Positions 1 to 7,093 of a DNA stretch of 32,666 nucleotides are shown piece after piece. Positions within the stretch are counted from its first letter, which is position 1; each line of letters begins with the position of its first letter. The notes beneath the pieces are model-generated. The model saw nothing but the letters and a program-made list of their open reading frames with translations, was not told the DNA's origin and ran no database searches. Source of the DNA: an uncultured Acetobacteraceae bacterium (GTDB lineage: Bacteria > Pseudomonadota > Alphaproteobacteria > Acetobacterales > Acetobacteraceae); the NCBI GenBank assembly GCA_903900905.1, contig CAIUPC010000819.1:1-32666 (forward strand), written 5' to 3'. The translations under genes were made by a program, and so were the position numbers.

Positions 1-5
1 ATATC

Positions 6-161
6 GTCATGGCGGGCCCACGGGTCGGGCTTTGCCCGCCCGAGGACAGGCTCCGGCCCGCCACCCACGACTTTGCCGAGACCAGCACTGCAAGTCGTGG
101 GTGGTCCGCCGGAGCCTGTCCTCGGTTCGGCCATCGGCCGGACCCGTGGGCGGACCATGAC
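6..161. repeat. Long imperfect inverted repeat (arms about 6-73 and 92-161, ~18 nt loop)
   Basis: Left arm gtcatggcgggcccacgggtc...gaggacaggctccggc...ccacccacgactt matches the reverse complement of aagtcgtgggtgg...gccggagcctgtcctcgg...gacccgtgggcggaccatgac. Confidence 0.8.
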
Positions 162-235
162 GGGAAAAGCGGGCCTCGCGGGTCAATCGATTCGGTTGTT
201 CCCGGACAGGCCCTTAGCCGCTCTGATGTGAAACA

Positions 236-266
236 GCCCGTCCCCGTTCGGAGACGGGCGGTTTTC
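236..266 (+). terminator. Rho-independent terminator-like hairpin followed by TTTT
   Basis: cccgtc-ccccgttcgga-gacggg stem-loop then cggtttt. Confidence 0.6.
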
Positions 267-284
267 TGATGGTGTTGCCAGACC

Positions 285-887
285 TCAGCCGCGGCGGCGG
301 CGCGCGACAGCGGCCAGGCCGAGCAGGCCCGCACCGAGGACGCTCATGCTGGCTGGCTCGGGCACCACGTCGAAGGCCAGCGTCAGCGTGTTCGCCGTGC
401 TGGTCGAAAGGCCTTCAAGGTCGACGTAAACGTTGTACTGGTCGAACCAAACCCGGCTGTCGCTCCAGGCGGTGCCGAATTGAGCAGCGGTGGCGTCGCC
501 GGTACCCCAGTTCACCGAAGTGACGGTCACGCCGTGGAACGTCTCCAGGTCGCCATTCGGGGCATGGAAGTTGGAGAATACCACGCCATGGAACCCACCG
601 ATGCCGGGATTGGCATAGGGGCCGCCGTCGCGAATATCGGTGATGATGGCGCCGGTATTGGTGAGGTCGACATTCATCGTGGGGTTTTCGGCGGGAAAGG
701 CGCCGAGATTGGTGACTTCGACGCCCGGGCCCACCGCCACGGTGTAGGGGCCGCCGTAGTAGCTGCCGAGCACATAGGCCTGCCAGGACACCGTCACGGT
801 GCCACCGGTTAACCCGGCCTGTGCGCCGGCGGCCGGGATCATCGCGATGGCTGCGACCGCGGCCATCAGGTAGTTTCGGATTGACAT
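285..887 (-). CDS. PEP-CTERM sorting domain-containing exported protein
   Basis: N-terminal signal peptide MSIRNYLMAAVAAIAMIPAAGAQA; C-terminal VPEPASMSVLGAGLLGLAAVARRRRG (PEP motif, TM segment, Arg cluster). Confidence 0.9.
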   Translation of the reverse strand: MSIRNYLMAAVAAIAMIPAAGAQAGLTGGTVTVSWQAYVLGSYYGGPYTVAVGPGVEVTNLGAFPAENPTMNVDLTNTGAIITDIRDGGPYANPGIGGFHGVVFSNFHAPNGDLETFHGVTVTSVNWGTGDATAAQFGTAWSDSRVWFDQYNVYVDLEGLSTSTANTLTLAFDVVPEPASMSVLGAGLLGLAAVARRRRG

Positions 888-1247
888 GATATGAATGCTT
901 TATTAAGGAGAGAACGCTCCCATATGCCCAGCCAATCTGAGCATAAAAATTTATTAAACGTCGCTCATTGATCTCGCAAGCCATATCACGGGACAAGATA
1001 ACCACCGTTCACATGAAGTATTTCTTCTGTAGGCGGTCTGAATGGGCGAAGTTAACCACTGTTCGGTGACTGCCCCGGGGCGACAATGCCAAATTTGCCG
1101 GTTCATGAACCATATCCGTCATGGTCGGCTTTGCCCCGGCCACCTCAGGCCAGTGAGGCACCGACAAAAAATCGCATGATTTCAAGGTGCCCTGAATCTC
1201 CGGAGATGGTCGGGGCAAGCTAGACCATAACCGTGTGGCAGTAAAAA

Positions 1248-1261
1248 TGCCAAATTTGGCA
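1248..1261. promoter_or_regulatory. Perfect 14-bp palindrome TGCCAAATTTGGCA (operator candidate)
   Basis: Self-complementary sequence ~80 bp upstream of the 1342 start; near copy TGCCAAATTTGCCG at 1087-1100. Confidence 0.5.
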
Positions 1262-1341
1262 CTGCTGGCCCCGCGGGCACCCTCTGGAATCCCCGATCCG
1301 GTCGTGACACACTCCGACCATCCACTCAACGGAGAAGCACC

Positions 1342-2187
1342 ATGAAGCCGATCGTCGCCGTGATCGCACCCGGCATGATGGGGAGCGTTGTCGCCCATCG
1401 CCTGACGGACCATGGGTTGGAGGTGCGGACCATCCTCGCCAATCGCAGTGCCGCCACCATCGCCCGCGCCAAGGCGGCCGGGATGATCGATGCCACGGAT
1501 GAGGAAATCGCCGCCTGCGACATCATTCTCTCGATCGTTCCCCCTGGTGAGGCGATTGGCCTGGCGCAGAAACTCGCCCCGGCGATGCGCGCGGCCAACA
1601 AAAAGCCGATCTTTGTGGATTGCAATGCGGTGGCTCCGGATACGGTGGCGGAGATCGCGGCCATCGTGCGCGACGCCGGGGCGACCTTCGTCGATGGCGG
1701 CATCATTGGACCGCCGCCGGAGCCGGATTCCAAAAACACCCGGATCTATCTGGCCGGGGAAGACGCATCCCGCGTGACGGTGCTGGAGCAGTTCGGCCTG
1801 TCGATGCCAGTGCAGCCAGGGCCTATCGGCGCGGCTTCGGCGATGAAGATGTCCTATGCCGGCATCACCAAGGGCTTCACCGCGCTGGGCGCGGCGATGA
1901 TGCTGGCCGCTACGCGGGCCGGCACCGCCGATGCGCTGATCGCGGAAATGCGTATCAGCCAGCCCGCCCTGTTCGGCTGGCTGACCCGGCAGATGCCGAA
2001 AATGCCCTCCAAGGCCTATCGCTGGGTGGCGGAGATGGAGGAAATCGCGGAGTTCGTGGGTGAGGATCCGGCCGGACAACAATTCTACCTCGCCGCCGCG
2101 CATCTTTATGAACGGATCGCGGCCGATTTGGAGGGGACGAAACAGGAAGTGGACGCGCTGAACGCGTTCTGCGCCGCGAAGGGATAG
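1342..2187 (+). CDS. NAD(P)-dependent oxidoreductase, 6-phosphogluconate dehydrogenase-like NAD-binding domain with DUF1932 C-terminal domain
   Basis: Rossmann start VAVIAPGMMGSVVAHRL, DIILSIVPPGEA, FVDGGIIGPPP; beta-HAD-like C-terminal region. Confidence 0.8.
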   Translation: MKPIVAVIAPGMMGSVVAHRLTDHGLEVRTILANRSAATIARAKAAGMIDATDEEIAACDIILSIVPPGEAIGLAQKLAPAMRAANKKPIFVDCNAVAPDTVAEIAAIVRDAGATFVDGGIIGPPPEPDSKNTRIYLAGEDASRVTVLEQFGLSMPVQPGPIGAASAMKMSYAGITKGFTALGAAMMLAATRAGTADALIAEMRISQPALFGWLTRQMPKMPSKAYRWVAEMEEIAEFVGEDPAGQQFYLAAAHLYERIAADLEGTKQEVDALNAFCAAKG

Positions 2188-2192
2188 TCAGC

Positions 2193-3362
2193 ATGGTCCG
2201 AGGCATCCACCGCTACCCGCCCGTCGATGGGGTCATCTACGGCATACCCCTGGCTGAAGCTTTGGCGGAGGAGATCAAACGCCTCGACGCCGGTGCGGTC
2301 TATGTCATGGCCAGCGGCACGCTCGCGCGCCAGACCGGGGTGGTGGATGAGGTCCGATCCGTCCTGGGCAATCGCCTTGCCGGGGTATGTTCGAAAATCG
2401 GCGCCCATACGCCGCGGATCGACGTGGTGGCGGCGGCGAACGAAGCGCGGGCCGCCAAGGCCGACGTGCTGCTGACCGTCGGCGGCGGGTCCGTCACCGA
2501 CGCCGCCAAGATGGTCGGCTTGTGCCTGGGCAACGATGTCACGACGCCGGAGCAGTTGGACGCCTTCGCTGCCATCATTACGCCGGAAGGCAAGACCGAA
2601 CGCCCGCCCACGAAACCGCCGGGCGTGCGCTCGATCGCCGTGCCGACGACGCTGTCGGCCGGGGAATTCACCTGGTTCGCCGGTTGCACCGATACCGTGA
2701 ACCACCGCAAGCAGAGCTATGGCCACGGGCTAATGATGCCGCGCACGGTCATTCTCGATCCGGCGGTGACGGTGCACACGCCGGAATGGCTGTTCCTGTC
2801 GACCGGTATCCGCGCGGTGGATCATGCGGTGGAGGATATTTGTTCCATCAACCCCACCCCGTTCTCCGACGGGATGTCATTGCAGGCGCTGCGGCTGCTG
2901 GCGCGAGGATTGGTGGCGGTAAAGAACGATCCCACTGATATGGCGGCGCGGCTGGACTGCCAGTTGGGATCGTGGATGTCGATCATGGGCTCGCAGAATG
3001 GGGTGGCCAAGGGCGCCAGCCATGGCATCGGGCATGTGCTGGGTGGCACGGCGGATGTGCCGCATGGTTACACGTCGTGCATCATGCTGCCACATGTGCT
3101 GCGGTTCAACGAACCGGTGAACGCGGCGCGGCAGAAATGGGTCAGTGAGGCTTTGGGCCGCCCGGACCTCAGCGCTGGCGACGCGGTGGCGGCTTTGATC
3201 GCGAGCCTGGGCCTGCCGGGCACGCTGCGCGCGGCGGGGGTGCGGGCAGATCAGCTCGACGCGGTGGCGGTCGGTTCGATGCACGACCGCTGGATCCACA
3301 CCAATCCCCGCAAGATCGAGGGGCCGGCGACGGTGCGGATGCTGCTGGACGCGGCCTGGTAG
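2193..3362 (+). CDS. Iron-containing alcohol dehydrogenase / maleylacetate reductase-like
   Basis: VGGGSVTDAAKM, STGIRAVDHAVED, GASHGIGHVLGG motifs of the Fe-ADH family. Confidence 0.85.
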   Translation: MVRGIHRYPPVDGVIYGIPLAEALAEEIKRLDAGAVYVMASGTLARQTGVVDEVRSVLGNRLAGVCSKIGAHTPRIDVVAAANEARAAKADVLLTVGGGSVTDAAKMVGLCLGNDVTTPEQLDAFAAIITPEGKTERPPTKPPGVRSIAVPTTLSAGEFTWFAGCTDTVNHRKQSYGHGLMMPRTVILDPAVTVHTPEWLFLSTGIRAVDHAVEDICSINPTPFSDGMSLQALRLLARGLVAVKNDPTDMAARLDCQLGSWMSIMGSQNGVAKGASHGIGHVLGGTADVPHGYTSCIMLPHVLRFNEPVNAARQKWVSEALGRPDLSAGDAVAALIASLGLPGTLRAAGVRADQLDAVAVGSMHDRWIHTNPRKIEGPATVRMLLDAAW

Positions 3363-3366
3363 GAGG

Positions 3367-3790
3367 ATGTCGGCGCGTCCCTCTACGAGACCGATTTCTT
3401 CGCCTGGTCGAATCGTCAGGCGGCACTGCCGCGGGCAGGCAAGCCTGAAGATGCGGATATTGCCAATATCGCGGAGAGATCGAAAACCTGGATCGCGGTG
3501 AAAAGCGGGAGCTGGTCACCCGCCTCACGGTTCTGCTGCTGCATCTCCTGAAATGGCAGTTTCAACCGGGATGACGCGGCAATTCCTGGCGTCTGAGCAT
3601 CGAGGAGCAGCGCTATCGGCTGGACGACCATCTCGACGATAACCCCGGTCTGAAAGCGATGCTCGATACCGCGATGACCAATGCCTATCGCCTTGCGCTG
3701 GTCGAGGCGGAACGGGAAACCGGGCTGGCCCGCGCGACGTTTACAGCGTCCTGCCCCTTGGCACCGCCTCAGGCGGCTTCCATGACATAA
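3367..3790 (+). pseudogene. DUF29-family protein, degraded
   Basis: Composite translation M-S-A..SLYETDFFAWSNRQAALPRAGKPEDADIANIAE..EIENLDRGEKRELVTRLTVLLLHLLKWQFQPG*RGNSWRLSIEEQRYRLDDHLDDNPGLKAMLDTAMTNAYRLALVEAERETGLARATF; frame disruptions near 3376 and 3477 and an in-frame TGA at 3572-3574. Intact AGGAGG just before ATG 3367. Confidence 0.75.
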
Positions 3791-4005
3791 TGGAGGATCA
3801 GCAGATCGTCCGCGGCGCATGGGACGAGTGCGTAAGCGCACCCCGCCTCATCGCTAAATTCGACCAGCATGGTCGTGTTATCCAGTTGCTCCACGACCGT
3901 GCCGACCTGCCCGCGCGTCAGGCTATTGGCGGGCATGTCGGCCAATAAAGCGACCACGTCGAGCAGTAAGGGTAACGCGCCGTTCGTCTGTTTTCGTACT
4001 GTCAT
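3769..4005 (-). CDS. DUF4926-like small protein
   Basis: LLDVVALLADMPANSLTRGQVGTVVEQLDNTTMLVEFSDEAGCAYAL resembles the DUF4926 pattern; ATGA overlap with the upstream ORF at 4002-4005. Confidence 0.65.
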   Translation of the reverse strand: MTVRKQTNGALPLLLDVVALLADMPANSLTRGQVGTVVEQLDNTTMLVEFSDEAGCAYALVPCAADDLLILHYVMEAA

Positions 4006-4370
4006 TCGAACACCCAACTGGTGACAAATCTGGGAGCCGTTTCACCCGCTCTTACTAACCACACGATCCTTACCATGGCCTGGCGCCCATGTCGCGTGAT
4101 CACTATGTCCTGGTGCCATCGATCCCCCCAAGCGTCCGTGCCGTCACACAACGAATCCATAGTTTGCGCTGCATGGAGCAGGGCGTCCCTCAACCAGGTG
4201 GCGTCGTCTGGCCCGATGCCGAGCGCGGCCTTGAAGACCCGGGCTTTGTGACGACCACGGGGATGATGTTCAGATAAGCAATATTCTGCCAGTTTGCGCA
4301 GGTCGATGATCGCGTGATTGGCGTGTGGTAAAGGGGCTGATGCGGCACGCGCGGCGGGACCCGTCGCCAT
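4002..4370 (-). CDS. DUF6883-like protein
   Basis: IDLRKLAEYCLSEHHPRGRHKARVFKAALGI...VRIVWLVRAGETAPRFVTSWVFE; start chosen at ATG 4370 rather than the ORF-track start at 4802. Confidence 0.6.
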   Translation of the reverse strand: MATGPAARAASAPLPHANHAIIDLRKLAEYCLSEHHPRGRHKARVFKAALGIGPDDATWLRDALLHAAQTMDSLCDGTDAWGDRWHQDIVITRHGRQAMVRIVWLVRAGETAPRFVTSWVFE

Positions 4371-4634
4371 TGGCTTATTGCCTTCGTGCAGGCATTCGGG
4401 TTTCCCTGGCGCGGATTGGCAGAATGGCGAACTTATACTTGGCAAATTAAAAGTTGCGCAATATCCGAATTGCCTCCTCTTCTGACAGCGCATAACGCGC
4501 CTCAACAGTGTGGCGCGGCGACGGCTTCGTTGATGGCGGCGATATGGTGGGCTGCACGGGCGCGCAGGGGGGCGATGACCCCCACGTACCGATGAACCTT
4601 CCCTCGCGCCCCCAAACCGCGCCATACTCCCCGC

Positions 4635-5606
4635 ATGTACAGTCAGGCCCTGAACACCAAGGACACCGCCGCGGCCGATAGCTCGCCGCAGGCTGACCGC
4701 TTCCAGGCGCGGATCGACGCGGAAGAGCGCATCGAGCCGAATGACTGGATGCCGGATGCCTATCGCCGCACCCTGATCCGTCAGATCAGCCAGCACGCGC
4801 ATTCCGAAATCGTCGGCATGCTGCCGGAGGGCAATTGGATCACCCGCGCCCCCTCCCTGCGCCGCAAGGCCGCGCTACTGGCCAAGGTGCAGGATGAGGG
4901 CGGGCATGGGCTGTACCTCTATTCGGCCGCCGAAACCCTGGGCGTGTCGCGGGAGGAGCTGACCGATCAGCTGCTCTCCGGCCGCGCCAAATACTCCTCC
5001 ATTTTCAACTATCCGACGTTGAGCTGGGCCGATATCGGCACCATCGGCTGGCTGGTGGACGGGGCGGCGATCATGAACCAGATCCCGCTCTGCCGCTGCT
5101 CCTTCGGTCCCTATGCCCGCGCCATGATCCGCGTCTGCCGGGAGGAATCGTTCCACCAACGCCAGGGCTATGAGATCATGCTGACCCTGTGCCGCGGCAC
5201 GGCCGAACAGAAGGCCATGGCGCAGGATGCGTTGAACCGCTGGTGGTGGCCGTGTCTGATGATGTTTGGCCCGCCGGATACGGAATCGGCGCATTCCGAT
5301 ACCTCCATGCGCTGGAAGATCAAACGCTTCACCAACGACGCGCTGCGGCAGAAATTCGTCGATGCGACGGTGCCGCAGGGGCATTTTCTGGGGCTGACCT
5401 TCCCCGATCCCGATTTGCGGTTCGATGAGGCGGCGGGTCATTGGCGGTTCGGGACCATCGATTGGGATGAATTCCGCCGGGTGCTGGCCGGCAATGGGCC
5501 ATGCAACCGCGAACGCCTTTCCGCGCGGCAGAAGGCGCATGCGGATGGCGCCTGGGTGCGCGAAGCCGCTTTGGCGCATGCCGCGAAACACAGGAAAGCC
5601 GCATGA
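4635..5606 (+). CDS. paaA: 1,2-phenylacetyl-CoA epoxidase subunit PaaA
   Basis: Di-iron monooxygenase motifs ([31 protein letters not shown]); first gene of paaABCD order. Confidence 0.95.
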   Translation: MYSQALNTKDTAAADSSPQADRFQARIDAEERIEPNDWMPDAYRRTLIRQISQHAHSEIVGMLPEGNWITRAPSLRRKAALLAKVQDEGGHGLYLYSAAETLGVSREELTDQLLSGRAKYSSIFNYPTLSWADIGTIGWLVDGAAIMNQIPLCRCSFGPYARAMIRVCREESFHQRQGYEIMLTLCRGTAEQKAMAQDALNRWWWPCLMMFGPPDTESAHSDTSMRWKIKRFTNDALRQKFVDATVPQGHFLGLTFPDPDLRFDEAAGHWRFGTIDWDEFRRVLAGNGPCNRERLSARQKAHADGAWVREAALAHAAKHRKAA

Positions 5607-5884
5607 GCGCGACACCACTTTGGGAAGTCTTCGTCCGTGCCCGCAACGGGCTGGCGCATAAGCATGTCGGCTCGGTGCATGCCGCCGATGCCACCATGGC
5701 CCTGCAGGCCGCGCGGGATGTCTACACAAGGCGCGGGGAGGGGCTGTCGCTTTGGGTGGTCCCGTCCAACGCCATCATCGCCTCCGACCCATCCGATCGG
5801 GACATGCTGTTCGAGCCGACGGGATCGAAAATCTACCGTCACCCGACCTTCTATGAGGTTCCGGACGAAGTGGGGCACATGTAG
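5603..5884 (+). CDS. paaB: 1,2-phenylacetyl-CoA epoxidase subunit PaaB
   Basis: [52 protein letters not shown] overlap with paaA. Confidence 0.95.
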   Translation: MSATPLWEVFVRARNGLAHKHVGSVHAADATMALQAARDVYTRRGEGLSLWVVPSNAIIASDPSDRDMLFEPTGSKIYRHPTFYEVPDEVGHM

Positions 5885-5886
5885 CC

Positions 5887-6594
5887 GTGGCCACCACCTC
5901 GATCACGATAGACGAGACGCCGCGCGTCCGGTCGTTCCTGGCGCTGGCCGATGATGCGCTGATCCTCGGCCATCGCACCAGCGAATGGACGGGCCATGCC
6001 CCGACGCTGGAGGAAGAACTGGCGCTGGCCAATATCGCCCTCGATCTGATTGGCCAGGCGCGGGCGCTGTATCAGGCGACGGGCTACGCGGAGGATGAAC
6101 TCGCCTATCTCCGCGATCCGCCGCAGTTCCGTAACGCGCTGCTCGCCGAACTGCCGAACGGGGATTTTGCCTTCACCATCGCGCGGCTGTTCCTGGTCTC
6201 GGTCGCCTCCGACCTGCTCTGGCGCGGGGCGATGGGGTCCGACGATCCGGACCTCGCCGCGATCGCGGCGAAGGCGGAGAAGGAGACCGCGTACCATGTG
6301 CGCCATACCGCCGAGTGGCTGATCCGGCTGGGCGATGGCACCGGCGAATCCCACCGCCGCGCGCAGGACGCCATAGAGACGCTGTGGGCCTATACCGGGG
6401 AGGTCACGGCCGGCATCGATCGTGCCGCCTGGCTGCGGGTCGTCTCGCCCATCCTGGTGCGGGCGACATTGACGCAACCGGCTGACGGCTGGATGCAATC
6501 CGGCGGGCGCGATGGCCGGCATACCGAACATCTCGGCCATCTGCTGGCGGAGATGCAGATCCTGCCGCGCAGCTATCCCGGCGCGGTGTGGTAG
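5887..6594 (+). CDS. paaC: 1,2-phenylacetyl-CoA epoxidase subunit PaaC
   Basis: LALADDALILGHRTSEWTGHAPTLEEELALANIALDLIGQAR; GTG start. Confidence 0.95.
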   Translation: MATTSITIDETPRVRSFLALADDALILGHRTSEWTGHAPTLEEELALANIALDLIGQARALYQATGYAEDELAYLRDPPQFRNALLAELPNGDFAFTIARLFLVSVASDLLWRGAMGSDDPDLAAIAAKAEKETAYHVRHTAEWLIRLGDGTGESHRRAQDAIETLWAYTGEVTAGIDRAAWLRVVSPILVRATLTQPADGWMQSGGRDGRHTEHLGHLLAEMQILPRSYPGAVW

Positions 6595-7079
6595 ACGCCG
6601 CCGCGGCCCTGGCGCGCGCCCGTGCTGCCGTGGCGGCGGTTGAGGACCCGGAAATCCCGGCGTTGACGATCGACGATCTCGGCGTTCTGCGTGACATCGC
6701 GATCGACGCGCATGGCGTCACCGTCACCATCACCCCCACCTATTCCGGCTGCCCCGCGATGGCGGTGATCGCCTGGGAGATCGAGGCGGCTTTGGCCCGC
6801 GCCGGCTTTTCGCGCTCGCGCGTGGTGCAGGTGCTCTCCCCCGCCTGGACCACCGATTGGCTCAGCGAGGCCGGGCGCCGCAAGCTCACGGACTACGGCA
6901 TCGCCCCGCCGGTTCGCGCGGCCGGCCGCCGGGCTTTGTTTGGCGAGGAGCATCCGGCCTGCCCGCGCTGCGGCAGCGGCAGCACCGAGCTGATCAGCGC
7001 CTTCGGCTCCACCGCCTGTAAGGCGTTGCACCGCTGCCTGGCCTGCCGGGAGCCGTTCGACGCCTTCAAATGCCACTGA
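6588..7079 (+). CDS. paaD: 1,2-phenylacetyl-CoA epoxidase subunit PaaD (MIP18/DUF59-like with C-terminal Cys motifs)
   Basis: VEDPEIPALTIDDLGVLRDI, TPTYSGCPAMAVI, C-terminal CPRCGS...CLAC; overlaps paaC. Confidence 0.93.
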   Translation: MVDAAAALARARAAVAAVEDPEIPALTIDDLGVLRDIAIDAHGVTVTITPTYSGCPAMAVIAWEIEAALARAGFSRSRVVQVLSPAWTTDWLSEAGRRKLTDYGIAPPVRAAGRRALFGEEHPACPRCGSGSTELISAFGSTACKALHRCLACREPFDAFKCH

Positions 7080-7093
7080 TGGGCACGCGCGGC

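Noticed and set aside
9-523. Small plus-strand ORFs 9..269 and 269..523
   Set aside because: The first lies across the inverted repeat and terminator hairpin, the second is antisense to the PEP-CTERM gene.
1009-2103. 364-aa minus-strand ORF
   Set aside because: Antisense to the well-supported dehydrogenase gene and runs over the palindromic intergenic region.
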